Notes under the pieces: generated by a model
What the model was told of the DNA's origin: nothing
What the model saw: the letters and a program-made list of their open reading frames with translations, nothing else
Databases searched by the model: none
Part shown: piece after piece, positions 22,397-35,425 of the stretch
Layout: every line of letters begins with the position of its first letter
How positions within the stretch are numbered: the stretch's first letter is position 1
Assembly (NCBI RefSeq): GCF_000801105.2
Contig: NC_079514.1
Location: forward strand, 186,001-250,000
DNA: 64,000 nucleotides
Source: Raphanus sativus
Lineage: Eukaryota; Streptophyta; Magnoliopsida; Brassicales; Brassicaceae
Reading direction: 5' to 3'
Translations under genes and position numbers: made by a program

Positions 22397-22714
22397 GCTT
22401 GGCGAAGAAGCGGCGAGGAGGGTGTTGCAGTTTTCATATGGTTTACTAGGGTTAAACCCGCCCTTGAGTGAACAATTCTAAAAACAACTAAAAACATTTC
22501 AAATTGCAGAATATATTTGAATATATTTTTTTTTTATATAAGTGTTGTGTAATCTTTTGCATTAATCTTTAGTGATGCAAAAAATTATGATAATTAGATA
22601 TTATGTTTTACATTGTGAAAAGAGATACAGATAAATAGTTCAAAACTGAAAAGCCTTGATAATGTGTATTTTAGTATTTGTTAGTGGTGAAGCGAGTCTC
22701 GTTGCAGTCAATAA
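22397..22714. other. 3' flank of the NYN gene
   Basis: AT-rich, non-coding, ending in the A that forms the host side of the Helitron insertion. Confidence 0.4.
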
Positions 22715-23982
22715 TCTAATACTATAAAGAAAAGCTTGATTCTCTTCTCATCTTGCCACGTAAGTAAATACTCTCATTTGGTCGTGACATGTGTTCACTA
22801 AATCAAAACGCTGCGATTCATTTAACTCATTCGGCAATATATGTGGGTTTGTTGTGTGGTTGGGCTTCGTATTGTTATCTGCCTTCAAAGTCCATCTGTA
22901 TGATACCCTAAAAAGCTTAATCGGTGTCGTTTTGCATTTATCATGTTTTTTCTTCTGCGCTGTTGGACTCCGAACTCCGACGCTACCTCCTTCTAATGTT
23001 CTGGCCGTTGCAGTGAGAATCCAAACGTCATCTTTAATGGACGCATTAAACTAGCTGTCCACTCCTCCCACGATTTATTATTGAACACATCTCCCTTTAC
23101 TCCCTTGCTCTGAATCTTCTACTATAAAGGGTATGTTTTACACCCTAAAATTCATCAGTTCAATCTTCTCACTCGAAAACTTTCCAGAATACCAAGCGAC
23201 CAAAATGGCTAACTCCATTTTTTCGCCTAAGCACAAACAGATAAAGGTATAGACTTTATGTAGGTAAAGACGCGAGAAGAGCCATGTGGTAGATGAGCGA
23301 AAACGAAGAAGACAAGGTCTCATGGAAAAAGAGATGAACACTCTCAATGACTGGAAGAAGAAAATAGAAGCAAATATCCCTTCGTCAGCCGCGTAATGTC
23401 CTAAGTCAATCAAATCCTTACAATCTCTGGTATGTAACTATGGTATGAGGATCTATGTGAGTGTTTGATTTGTTCGTTTGATAAAGATTTGATACGTTGT
23501 GATGTGTTCTTATCTATAACATTTTTTTTGTCACGAGTTCTTAGCTATAACCTAAGAATCAAATTGTGTATGGAATAAATTGTTGTTGCCAATAATTTAG
23601 TGTTAATCTTTAGAGTTATTCAAATTTTGAGATTTGTGTCTAGATAGACGTGCGTGGAATCACATGACAATTGATGTCTGGGTTAGGGCATTTTCCCAAA
23701 TCTTGGTTCAATTCTTACTTGGTTTACTTGGGTTAGCTAAGGTCTTAAAATATTTTTTTTATGTGTATTATTAGTTAACAGTTCATATGTGATTTGCTTG
23801 GTACGTGGTTGAGTCTAAATGTGATCATGTTTAATTCAATATTATGAGTGCATCCATATTTAGTTTTTATGTGTATTAGTCTATAGTGATTCACTTGGTA
23901 TGTGGTTATATGATCATGTTTGATGCAATATGATGATTTACTTGGCACGAGGTTGAACCTAATGTGAATGTGTTTGTGTCAG

Positions 23983-24039
23983 TATGATTCGTGCATCAAG
24001 GACTGTGATAAGGCAGTTGAAAGGGATAGAAAGATTAGG
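23983..24039 (+). other. Possible captured exon fragment of a HOP/STI1 TPR gene inside the Helitron
   Basis: After an acceptor-like TTGTGTCAG the sequence reads YDSCIKDCDKAVERDRKIR. This resembles the TPR segment of Hsp70-Hsp90 organizing protein (pattern CI.DCDKAVERGRELR). The match is short and the frame soon closes, so this is at most a gene fragment. Confidence 0.35.
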
Positions 24040-25785
24040 CCTGGAACGGAACAACTCTGCTGATTTTGTTGGCTCTGCTACGGCGCCGCACACCCTCTCC
24101 TCTGATGCGCATGTGTTATCTTCAGAGCTGCGACCAAAGCGCTGGAGAGCGAGGGTTGAGACTGAAACAGAGGGTTTGGATCGGTGGGAAGCCTGTTGAG
24201 AGAAACCTTGAAACAGATCTCGAGCGCGACAATGGAGAGAAGGTTGCACTATTTGGCGACCAAGGGAAGTGAGAGGATGATATTTGAGACATACCCTTCG
24301 AAAAAGATTTGATCTTGTGGAAGTTAAAAGCTTTGAAGCGACGTGAAGAGGAGTGACCTCCTTCTTGCTAAAGTTAGAGATTGCTTTTAAACTAAACCCA
24401 TGTATGCATCACTTTAAACCGTAAAACTCCTCTCAAGATTTATCTATGTACCCCACAAACAAGAAATGGTCGAGACTTTGAGTTTCTTTAAGCTTAAAGG
24501 AAGAAATAGTACTGGAATTACGTGTTATGAATATTTGGTTAGTATGAGAAGTATCGAATAGATGAGGGGGAGCAAGTTATGATTTTATTGTATCTAAATA
24601 ACTGTATTTAAAAATGTTACTTCATGAATTCCAAAAATATCTTCAAACAATTTCAATACTTATTTCAATACTTATATATATATATATGCACAGTACGAAC
24701 AAAAGACACAATAAAAAAAACAATATGTCAATGAAATCTCAACTCCTGATATGATCTCCTATATTTTGAAATTATTCGAACACAAAAGCTTGCTTCAGCT
24801 ATGTGTCTTGATTTCTTTGTTTCAACTTTTTCTCACTAGCATACAAACACGTCTGTTAATTATTAATATAATTTTATCATATTTAGTTTAATATAGTAAT
24901 TATATTTTAATATGATTGAAACTAGATAAAATTGGGATATAATATTTATTTTTAATTTTATAAACAATAGCTAAATACATTTTAAAGCAAAATAATAGTT
25001 CGTTGCTAATTACAAAATTAGTGAAAATATTCACATAAACTTTTTTGAAATTAAGATATTGTTAAAATATTTATATCAACATAATAATTTTTTAATATTA
25101 TTTATTGGGATTATATAATAGATGAAATATGATAGAATATTTATTTTATTTTATAAACGATTATCGGATATATTAATGTATAATATTATTTCAAAACTAA
25201 TTACGAAATTAGTGAAACTATTTACATATAATTTTTTAAACTAAGATTTTGTTAAAATCTTCTTAAATAGATATTTTCAAAACCTATATATATATATGTG
25301 TATATGTATATTTTAAATGAATCAAAATATTATAATTAAAGTAGTTCAAATATTTGATATATTATTAGTCTTATTTGCGACAAAAAATATTAGTCTTATT
25401 AAATACTTTTAATAAAATTTCTTAATAGTTGTAAGTCATATCTTCATTTTCCTACTTTTCTTCCTATCTCTCTCTTCCATCTCTCTACCAATCTGATTTT
25501 TATTTGGCAAATAAGCTTTAATATCAATTACTAACATTCTATAAAACAACTACAATAACTTTGACAAAGATCAAATCTGATTCATTTATGTATTTTATAG
25601 TGTTATAAAACTGAAACATAATAAAACTTTATTATTCAGGATTAAAACAGCAAAAATAATAAGTGCAATAATTTTAGTTATATAGTTAAAATTTGTTATA
25701 GAAAACATAATTATATTCATATCCAATTTAATATAAAAGAAAATTTACACAAAATCACATATTTTATAAAAACAATCCATCAGAT

Positions 25786-25802
25786 CCCGCCCGTAGGGCG
25801 GG
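25786..25802 (+). other. Helitron 3' subterminal hairpin
   Basis: CCCGCCC-GTA-GGGCGGG, perfect 7-bp stem in strongly AT-rich surroundings, six bases before the terminal CTAG. Confidence 0.8.
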
Positions 25803-26039
25803 TATACCCTAGTATCCAATAAAATACTTGCTCCAATTTAGTCTTGGTTTAGTTCCGATATTTTTTGAAGAATTCAAATAAAAACTATTTTTGGTTACTT
25901 TGGATTAAATATCGGATAATTCAGATAAATTAATATATTTCATATATAATCATTTGGATAATTGAGTTTTTTAGATAATTCAGATATTTTTAAAATATTT
26001 GGGATAAAACAAATATTCTATTAACTTGTCTTTTATCAG

Positions 26040-26210
26040 TGTTTTGAAAACCGGATCGGATCGGCTGGTCGAACCGGTCTGACCGTGACTCGTTGAAGAA
26101 GTCGAGTCCGTTTCAATTTAAAACCCGGATTTGATAAAAACCAGGAAAACCGGCTGAAACCCGGTAGAACCGGTGACCCGGTTTAATTTTAAAACCCGGT
26201 TCTTAAAAAT
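26040..26210. repeat. AACCGG/CCCGG-rich degenerate repeat
   Basis: About a dozen copies of ACCGG, CCCGG and CGGAT phrases within 170 bp, in otherwise AT-rich DNA (GAACCGGTCTGACC, AAACCCGGAT, GGTGACCCGG). It looks like a transposon-derived subterminal repeat. Family not identified. Confidence 0.5.
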
Positions 26211-26611
26211 TAACATATAATTAAGTGTTTTTAATTATTAATAGCTAAAATTTAATATTTTATAATTAGTGTTCAATTATCACTATTTAATTGATTTTTT
26301 ATTTTGTTAAGAAAAAATGTGAAAAATATATTTTTGACTCTCATATACTATTTTATTTTACTATATTCTTAAAATTTAAAATGTTAGTTGTAAAAAAAAA
26401 TTAAATATGATTATTTCAGCTGTAAATTATTTGTTTTTTTTTAATTTTTAGTTTACAAAGTAATCAGATTTATGTTTGTTATTTATTTTGACTATCTAGA
26501 GAAGTGTACTCTTTTCAGTTAACTTACTACTATTAATTTATATTTACACAAAAGACACTGTAAAAGCATAAACTCTCGTAAATGCTCTCTTGAGATTGTC
26601 TCCTAAGAAAT

Positions 26612-27896
26612 ATGAGTTCAATCGGAGTATATGCCCTCTCTTCTCCGGCTAAATTTCACCGTCGCCGGGAAAAAGCTCAGACTTTTACTCCGACCCACTT
26701 CCCTAATCCAAATGGGTTTCCATCTCCGTGGAGAAAGTCTCGACCTTTCTCTCCCAAACTCTCCCAATCCCTCAATTTCGCTTCTCCCTCTTCACACCTC
26801 CCTCTCATACGCTCCTCGCCGTCTCCTCCTTCTTCCAAGGGTTTCCTCCAGACTCTAGCGAGAAAAGCCGCGGTTCTGCTCGTCGGATCGTTTGTCCTCC
26901 TGCTAGGATTCTCTTCTTCCAAACCTGCTTTAGCGCTGCCCACTGCGAGTACCGCGAGCTCTCAATCGGAGGAAGAAGAAATGTTCGAGAAGGTTCTGGA
27001 AAGAGAACCGGAGAACATGGAGGCGATGAAGGCTGTTTTGTATAAGAAGATGAGGAGAGGGAAGACAGAAGACGCTGTCAAGTACGTCGAGAAGCTGATT
27101 AAGTTAGAGCCTCGTGAAGTTGAGTGGAAGCTTCTTGAAGCGCTTTGCTACGAGACGATGGGACAGTTGAGCAAAGCTAAGAGATTGTTTAAGGATATTC
27201 TCAAAGATAACCCTCTTCTCATCAGAGCTTTGCACGTATGTTGTTGGTTTTTTTCTTCTCTCTCGTTTAGGAGAATGATGGTGGCTGTGATAAAAATCGA
27301 TTTGTCTTGTTATTACTTTGCAGGGTCTAGCTATGGTAATGCACAAGTCTCATGACGACTCTTCTGTCTTTGATATGTTGAATGAAGCTATGGAAGTTGC
27401 TCGACGAGGAAACCGAGTGACCGAGGAGAGAAACATTCAAGTCTTGATCGGCCAAATGCATATTGTCAAGGTAAACGCCGACATCATTTACACACAAGGA
27501 TCCTAAATGGATGTGTCTGCTCATCATGTGAAATGATTGTGTTTGAAACCTCAGGGTCAATTTGAAGAAAGTCTAAAGATATTTCAAGAGATGGTGAATG
27601 ATAACCCTCGAGATTTTAGACCATACCTTTGCCAGGTAATTTTTATTCGTGAGGAAAATGAATAATTCATTAGAGTGAACTCTCAATATATTGTGCTATT
27701 GCTACTTCAGGGAATAGTGTATAGCTTGATGGATAGAAAAGAGGAAGCAGATCAGCAGTTTGAGATCTATTGGAGTCTTGTACCTGAAGAATTCCCACAA
27801 AAGGGGTTTCTTGATGATGTTGCGTTGGCTGCTCAAGCCAAATCCCGAGAACGACTCCAAAACACTTTCAAAGCTAAATTTACTCACGGGAAGTAG
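26612..27896 (+). CDS. Chloroplast-targeted TPR protein (At4g39470-like, related to SLOW GREEN 1)
   Basis: Four exons: 26612-27235, 27324-27470, 27555-27635, 27711-27896, giving 345 aa. The N-terminus (about 1-75) is Ser/Arg/Pro-rich with few acids, as in chloroplast transit peptides. It is followed by a hydrophobic segment at about 84-108 (VLLVGSFVLLLGF, then ALALP), either a thylakoid or inner-membrane anchor or a lumenal cleavage region. The rest is helical TPR: EREPENMEAMKAVLYKKMRRGKTEDAV-type repeats, FEESLKIFQEMVNDNP, and a last repeat through YSLMDRKEEADQQF. Such proteins scaffold plastid complexes, and SLOW GREEN 1 is needed for chloroplast development. Its place before WRKY13 matches Arabidopsis gene order, which supports the At4g39470 assignment. 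No lesions seen. Confidence 0.85.
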
Positions 27897-29336
27897 TGAA
27901 TCAACCGCTGGTTTATCTTTCTTAAAAAGCTTCATCAGTTAAAATTTTGTTCCTGGAAGCAACATGTGTCGTTTTAAAGACAAAACCGCTCTCAGCGCAG
28001 GCAGTGTCCACTGCTGCTTATGGAACCATGGAGAAGGCAGCTTTTGTTATTTCTTTTTTTATTTCTCCATTTGCACTGGCTTAGTATAATCTGACATGAA
28101 AGGTTTTAACTTTCTTTGTTCAGTATCTTATTATCTCTGGTGTGCGATTGTTGTTGATTCATCTCTTGAACTCTTCCACCATTATCAGCTTTTTGGTACT
28201 AATTTGAAACAAACAAAGCCCTGAGATAATAGAAAAAAATGACAACAGGCTTGGACACTAGAAGCCCATGATGCTCTCTTTGTTGGCCTAGTGGCTCCTT
28301 TAAGGGCCCATTGAGAGAACATAATTACAACCAAAAAAAGAGGGTAGCGTAAAACTTGACTTCTTGGCCGTGAACTTGGGAAGAAAATTTTCGGACCCCA
28401 CAAAAAAAAATAATGGCAAACATCAGTAATTATAACGAATGACTTTTATGGTAAGATCCGTTTTTTATTATTCATATAATTCACCCTGAATTCTGTCATA
28501 CTGAGATGGGACCCCCACTTGCATAGTTATGCCAAAATTAACTCATAATCAAGTTTTTGATTGGTGCAGTTATAACCAATGATTTGACGGTCCCTCCATG
28601 TTAGGGTTTCAAGTTTCACTTGATTGTGGTTTAGTTAGTGTACAATTCTTTTCTCGTGTTTTGACGTTTGCCACTGATGTTTTTGTTTCTCTCCCAAGTG
28701 CATACATGTCGATAATTTGAAGATACTTATAGATCCCCGGATGTTTAATGATTATATTAGTATGACGTAGGTGGATCTACTACTAAAAGGCCAGGTAAAA
28801 TTTGAAAATGCGAATAAAAGAAAACTAGGGACAGACGGTATATATATCTATATTAAATTTTGATTAGTTCAATAAGTTAGGACGACGGATCATTTTCGCT
28901 CTGGTGCTTTAGGAGCTTAAATACGTCAATATTCTTAAAAAGGGGATATAACGCGAGTTTTCTAGAATTATCAACGAATATTTTTCGGATATAAATGAAA
29001 TGTTAATTAAGGTTTTTTGGGTGGATATGATAAAATAAAATGCAGAGAGAGAGAGAGAGAGAGAGAGCTAAAGATGAATAAGCAAAGGGAATAAAGATGG
29101 GTCGGCAGGCATAAAGTGACAGAGGAGGGACATTACAAGACAGCTTTGGCTGGTCGGATCAATATAATGTTTGTCAAATTATCACACTAACAGACGCAGA
29201 GTCCGGCCCGCATGGTGTCATCATTTCTCTTCATCCCCCGCTTTATCATTTCTTTCCAATTATTAAAACAGATAAAAAATTAAAAAATCTTCTTCTTGTA
29301 ATGTTGCCTTTTTAGTGGTTTTACTAAATGTGCCTC
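27897..29336. other. Intergenic region with a (GA)n microsatellite
   Basis: 3' UTR and flank of the TPR gene, then non-coding sequence. A pure (GA)n run lies at about 29045-29067. No gene seen. Confidence 0.45.
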
Positions 29337-29339
29337 TAA

Positions 29340-29674
29340 GAACATCTCCAATTCATAATACAAAAACACTGCATATTTTAGTATAATTTTAGTACTAAAA
29401 AGAAGTTTTTTTCCGACCACAACACCAAACTTCACACTAAAAATTATTTCAATATTATATGCATTTACATTTTTATTTCTCATTTATTTACTTATAAATT
29501 TTATTAATAAAATAAATGAATAATGTTTTAGTGTGGTGAATAGTATCACACCAAATTTGATATGAAATTATAGTGTTGCACTAAAATAGTGTAATTTTTG
29601 TAGTCCTACTAAAAATAGTTTTGATGTAAAAACTACATTAAAAATAGTGTTTTGCAGTTTTATTGGAGATGGCC
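29340..29674. mobile_element. MITE (PIF/Harbinger-like), 335 bp
   Basis: The ends GAACATCTCCAAT and ATTGGAGATGGCC are inverted copies (11 of 13 matches). They are flanked by TAA on both sides (29337-29339 and 29675-29677), the 3-bp duplication of Tourist/PIF-Harbinger elements. The interior is AT-rich with internal near-repeats of TTAGTGTGGTG-like phrases and has no coding capacity. Confidence 0.6.
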
Positions 29675-29677
29675 TAA

Positions 29678-32406
29678 CCCGAAGTCAACTTTACAATGAA
29701 ATCAATGCATTTGAGATTTGATAAAGGCGTCTCACTCTAGCTCTTTCTGACTGAATTGTATTTTTGGCTATATTGATCGACTTAAGTTAGGTTTAACCTG
29801 ACAACCTCTTTCCTATAGTTGATACTAAACATGAATATGAAACTTCACTCACATCGATCAAATTGTTTAAAATAGATTGCAGCTGTTATTTCAAACTCGT
29901 ATATAAACCACCGATCAAATTGGTAATTAACGATTACGATAAACATCCTCACAAGGTTGTTTGCCTATCTGATACAATATTCCGGTTACATAAATCTAGA
30001 GGATCAGTCTTGATCGGACCCGACTAGACTAGTCATAGTTACAGCCATAGTTAGATATACTGTTTGAAATTAATCTACCAGTTGTGCAGAGATCACTGAA
30101 AATGTAGTTATTGAAGGTATAAAGAGAGATGAAGAAAGGTCATGGATGTGAAAATGAATAATGTAAAATACACATTCGAACACACACAAAAGAAAGTTAA
30201 ATAAATGGAAAAAAACGAAATGATTACTTTCGCCAACCACACTCTAGTCTCTTCCCCATTTCTGAAGTCCCCATTAATCCGATTCATATTATTAATTTTC
30301 CTCGAACAAAAATTTATCCTTTCCCTCTTTTTGGCATAGAAACGAATCATCAAATAATTATATCAAACACCCTCCGGATACACGGACATTTGTATGTTCG
30401 TTATACTATTAATCCACGGACCAACGCGGTCAAAGTGACGTGTTCCTTACGACATCAGAGGGTAGAATAGATTATAGAGTAACCCGTTGACAAAAAAAAG
30501 ATTATAGAGCAACCTCACTGGGAACTCTATTTCGATATTTCGTTCAATAAAATATCATTATTTTATTATTTACATTGTTAAATTATGAAACGTAAGTTTA
30601 AAAGAAATAAAACTACTGACATATAGACACATGTGTCTTGACAGTATCTTATAAATTCTGGTTTCAGATATTTTTCTGCAGGATTTATATCTCTTTTTCA
30701 CTTGATTATTTTAGGTACTCGAACAAAAAAATTGTGATGGGAGGAGTGTCTAAGTAGACAAAATTTTGGTTTAATTTCCCTCTCGGACCCCCATATTGTC
30801 AAAACATTTTGATATATTGATAACATTATGATACATGTTTTACTTGGAATATACAAATTATTGGTATATTATAGCTACGTTTTTTTTAAAAAAAATTATA
30901 CTATAAAACAGAAGTCAGATAGCAATTATGTAAGTTGCATATAGAATTTATTATTTTTAAAATAAAAATAATTGTTTTTTGTTTAAATATAAAAATTATT
31001 TTTTGATAATTTTTTATCAAATTATTTCCAAAACGTCTAAACAACCTTCCACTAACTCCAAAAAGTAAGAAACCATTTAGCAAATAAAAATACCAACAAA
31101 GAGGTGTCACTAATGACAATAAAATGTCTAACATTCCTTTCAGTTAATATTGTTCTCCCAGTTTTCTCAATCATCCTTCGAATGTGGTATTTATCAACAA
31201 AGAGGGGATATAACCGTTAAAGGTAATCACTATTTATCTTTTTTTGCTAAATTTTTACAAGATTTTGCATTTTAAGATTCATGATTTTTAACTGTCTCTG
31301 TTAAACATATATATTATTGTTATTGTCGAGAGTGTAAAAAACTGAACACGTTTCATCAAAAACTATTAATTTTATATGATTTTGATGTAGATGACATTTT
31401 TATATTCATGTTGTTCTTATCAAAACTACGCTGAAAAAAATTATTAAGACAGTTTGAAGCTTTCAGCACTTGGAGAATCAAAGTTTTATGGATTTGTTTT
31501 CTTAAAATAAATTATAATGATACACTGAACAATTTTTTTTGGTATGAATAGTTTTAGAATTACTTTGTCCATGCATAGCATGAGCCATAATACTAGTTTT
31601 TTTTTATAAATTGTTCGAGAGGACAGTATATCGTTCACATAGGCCGTACAAATTTCATAATATTCTTAAAGCAAAGGTCATATTTTGTTAAATGGTTATA
31701 TGAAACAGAAGTCTAAAATGGATAAAGGAATGAATTAAGAAGTGCTTTAATGTATAAAACGTGAATTACTTTCAGCTACGTGAATATACGAATCAAATGC
31801 TCAGATGCTCTTTGGTGAAAAAAAAAGTGCTCAGATATTCTTCATCTGAAATTCATTTTATTTTCATTTAATTTTAATTCAAAATCTGACAAAAAAATCC
31901 AATATATCCTTAATGAATCTATTTATTTACGGACCATGCCATTAAACTTAATTTTCTCCCTTATCTCTACAGATCTAGATCTATCTTTCATTCTTCATCT
32001 TCTTTCTTTCTCTCTTCTCTGTCTTTCTCTCTTCTCTTTCATTCCTTCAATTTCCATTTAAATCTCTTCTTTTTCGAATCAGTTTTTCTCTATGTTTCTT
32101 ATCTTATTTTATTTCGACTCTTATCTTTTCTGTTTACTCTGTTTTTTTATCTCATTTTTTCTGTGTTTTTTCTTTGTTCTTCTTTGAATCTCATTTTCTT
32201 TAGTTGTTCTGTTTTTTCTTTTGTTCTTCTCTGAATCTCAGATGTTTGTTCTTTTTTTCTTCCGCATTTTCCTTCTTCTTCTCTACCTACTACTCCGCTT
32301 ATTTTCCACGTCAATTTCAGTCTGCTTTTTGTTATTTTCGGTTTTTAAGATCCAGAAACGCATATATCAAGGTAGAATACGAAAGTGAAACTACAAACCC
32401 AGAAAA
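29678..32406. other. Long AT-rich gene-free stretch
   Basis: No coding exon, tRNA or structured RNA recognised. Noteworthy only for a pyrimidine-rich tract of about 300 bp (31960-32290, CTTTCTTTCTCTCTTC type), which may be an old 5' leader or simple-sequence expansion. Confidence 0.4.
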
Positions 32407-32528
32407 ACAGTTTTACCAAGTTATACTATTGTGTAACTTGGTAAAACTGTATAACTAAGTTATAGTTTTGCCAAGTTGTACCTTGACAAATGTACAACTT
32501 GGTAAAACTATAACCTAGTTATACAGTT
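32407..32528. repeat. Foldback array of AACTTGGTAAAAC inverted repeats
   Basis: Two adjacent hairpins: arms 32407-32424 with 32432-32450, and about 30-bp arms 32452-32481 with 32492-32521. All are built from GTTTTACCAAGTTA and its complement. Another copy, TATAACTTGGTAAAACTA, lies at 33097-33114 just beyond the TRIM-like element, so that element inserted into this array. Confidence 0.7.
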
Positions 32529-33096
32529 TGTTGGGATTGTGAAAGCTCATGTCCAACTCTATTTATCCGATTAGTACGATATTGTCCACTTTGGGCTTTA
32601 ATGGCAAGCCCGCATGGATTTACTTTTGGTTTTCATCCTAAAAAGCCTCGTACTAATTAGAGTTGGACATCTCTTTATATATTAGACACTTCTTCTCTAA
32701 TTCTCCAATGTGGGACTTAGTTTATCATCTCACATTCTCCCCCTCAAAGTAAGGATCACATTCATCTCATGTCCCACAATTGACTTCCAGAATCTTCTGA
32801 CTTGATCTCTGCCACACACACCTCTCATTCCTAACTCATAGGATATACCATTCATCACTCGAAGGGTATTTAGGTCTTCTTGCAGATCTCTCGTCAACCG
32901 CACTGATACTAATTGTTGGGATTATGAAAGCTCATGTCCAACTCTATTTATCCGATTAGTACGATATTGTCTACTTTGGGCCTTAATAGCAAGCCCGCAT
33001 GGATTTACTTTTGGTTTTCATCCCAAAAGGCCTCGTACTAATTAGAGTTGGACATCTCTTTATATATTAGACACTTATTCTCTAATTCTCCAATGT
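32529..33096 (-). mobile_element. TRIM-like element (terminal-repeat retrotransposon in miniature)
   Basis: Two 183-bp direct repeats (32529-32711 and 32914-33096), differing at about seven positions, flank a 202-bp non-coding core. Read on the minus strand, each repeat ends CCCAACA. The upstream (5') repeat is followed by ATTAGTATCAGTGCGG, resembling the tRNA-Met primer site TGGTATCAGAGC. No protein is encoded. The minus-strand 5' boundary (ACATTGGAG) lacks a clean TG and I see no target duplication, so the edges are approximate. Confidence 0.6.
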
Positions 33097-33114
33097 ATAA
33101 CTTGGTAAAACTAG

Positions 33115-33345
33115 GACATAATTACACCACAATGGACTTCGACAATGATGTAACTTGGTTCAACTTAGTTTCTAGTTTCACTAAAATTCAAAATTTAAAT
33201 TTAGTTTCACTTAAATTCAAAATTCAAATTTTAAATTTGATACCTAAATTCGACAATGGTATAATTTGGTTCAACTTGAGTTCTAGTTTTATTTAAATTT
33301 AAAATTCAAATTGTAAATCTTGTACCTGAAATTTGAAATTCAAAT
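33115..33345 (+). repeat. Tandem duplication of about 105 bp
   Basis: The phrases ACTTGGTTCAACTTAG...CTAGTTT and ATTTGGTTCAACTTGAG...CTAGTTT each head a unit followed by AATTTAAAATTCAAATT-type sequence. AT-rich and non-coding. Confidence 0.5.
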
Positions 33346-35425
33346 TTCCAATTGAGGAGGGAAAACGTAAGGGCAAAATCGGAAAACTCTTATTTTATGA
33401 AAAGTAAAGAGTACTTCAGATTTCGTAAAAGTATCTCAGATCACTTTTTGCCTCGTTAAAAGTATATGAGATTTTTATTCTGAATATACGCGTGACGTCG
33501 TCGACGAGTCATATAATATATATAACTATAAGCGTGTGGTTACTGGTTAACCAAAGACAAATTAAAAGTACTTTGATATGTTATAAATACGATATGTGAG
33601 TTATCATGTACAGCAAAAGGAACAAAGTAAGTGGGCTGGGAATTTGAGAAGCGGTGAGGTTTTCTAAACTTGATGAAACTATTACAAAATGCAATCTTGC
33701 AAAAGGTAAAATGAGAAAAAGGTAATAAACTTTTCTCTCTTTTATGATTAAGATTCTTTATCAATTTATATTAGGTGCAATTTTTAAAACGAGAGAAGGT
33801 CGACTAGAAGCCTAATTTATCACATCATAATCATGATATCCTCACAGAGTGTACAGAGGAATAGATTTACACCTAAGATTTTTCATCATTGCTCCTAATC
33901 TTTTTATATTCCTTTCGGATTCCCAAAATAATAGCAACCCAAAATAAATTATTTAGGTATTACCATCGTTCTGTAAGAAAATATGAAATCCTAGCTATAA
34001 GAAAGTGATAGATGTGTCTATATTCCCATCACATCTCCAGACACTTTTTCATTTTCCATGGATAATGATTTCAGAATCTAAACATATATACATATGCATG
34101 TATTGGTGTAAAGAGAATCTTTTTGAAACGCCAATTCTAGAGAACTTTGGAGTTGTTTACCGCAAAGAATTATCACAAAACCGTGAAATTATCCCTCTTG
34201 AACATATATAATTTATTTTTGTAAAAAGCTACAAACGTTTGACAAGTAATCTTCAGTTCATAGATTTTCAAAATGTGAACCATAAGAAATAAAAGCAGTG
34301 AATTGTACAAATCATTGTGCCTTTTGTAAGAGAATTTCATTAACCTAGGTATTTTCCACTGAAAAAAAATCATAAGACTTTTGCAATTTTTTTATAGATA
34401 AGTAAACACGAATTTGGATTTGTCGATCGGGATTAATCGGTTTGTGACTTTTTTTATTATATTGTATACCAATAAGTTTATTTTCAGTGATATTTCTTTC
34501 TGAGCATCTAGTTCTGAAATGCTAGGTCATGCTGGTTTTATTTGCCATAAATAATAAATAATGGAGTAACCAACACATGAACGCCGTTTAAGGGACGTGA
34601 CGTGACGCCGTAACCAAAAGCAGACTGCCGTTTGAGCGACACGACGTTAACTCCCACTACCTCTCTTCATCTTTCTCTCGAGTGTCCAGACGCGTTTTCT
34701 CCTTTCTCTTCTTTCTTTCTTGATTTCCCCATTTTTATTACATATGCAAAAATATTTATTTTCTGTGTGACAACTAAAATTAAACAATATCCAATATATT
34801 TCTTTATTTTCTTTTCAAAAATAGAAAACTACATAGTAAAGATAGATTTGTATAGTTTTTCAAATGAGTAGATGATTGTTTTTTATTCACGTAGTAACTA
34901 GTAACAACAACTTTAGTTTCAAAAAACTAGTAACAACAACCACGCCTCAAACTTTTACGTACTATCGTCACAACAAGTATATATACAAGACAACCACCAC
35001 ACAAAAAATCTTCATACAAAGTTTTAATTATTTTGGTTGCTCTGGTATGGCAACCGTTATAACTTTTCATAAATCGATCATCTTTTTAAACATCCAAATT
35101 CGCTAAAGAGTAATACCAGAATACAACGTTATTAATGTAGCTATCCAAATACTGCTTATAATTTTATATTTTATTTCAAAATCAGGGAATTAAAATAATC
35201 TTTAGCATTTAGTCACATGTAAAACAAAGCAACTCCAATTGGACCCACGCGCAGCTTTATTTTCCAACATTTATATATTTGTCGAAACACTCACATGGAT
35301 GGATTGGATTGTCTCGACCCAAAATCAAGTTATAATATCCAGCCAAAACAAAATCTCCTCTCCTCCCTTGCACACGCCGACACAGTCTCGTTTCCTTCGA
35401 GCTTTTGCGCAAAATAAAGAGAAAG
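33346..35425. other. Intergenic region upstream of WRKY13
   Basis: AT-rich sequence leading to the WRKY13 promoter and leader. An ACGT-containing block (GTGACGTCGTCGACGAG near 33493) could bind bZIP factors, but I cannot show this. No gene seen. Confidence 0.4.

Larger units (their letters stand above)
22715..25812 (+). mobile_element. Non-autonomous Helitron, about 3.1 kb
   Basis: The 5' end TCTAATACTATAAAG follows a host A (22714). The 3' end is CTAG at 25809-25812, followed by a host T, with a perfect 7-bp stem-loop (25786-25802, CCCGCCC/GGGCGGG, GTA loop) six bases upstream. Helitrons insert between A and T without target duplication, begin TC and end CTRR behind a hairpin, so all signatures are met. 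No Rep or helicase domain is visible, so it would need proteins in trans. The interior is AT-rich, with a more balanced block at 23950-24400 that looks like captured gene sequence. Confidence 0.75.

Noticed and set aside
31960..32340. Pyrimidine-rich tract as a promoter or 5' UTR of a gene
   Set aside because: No open frame or splice-linked exon follows; the downstream short frame is low-complexity.
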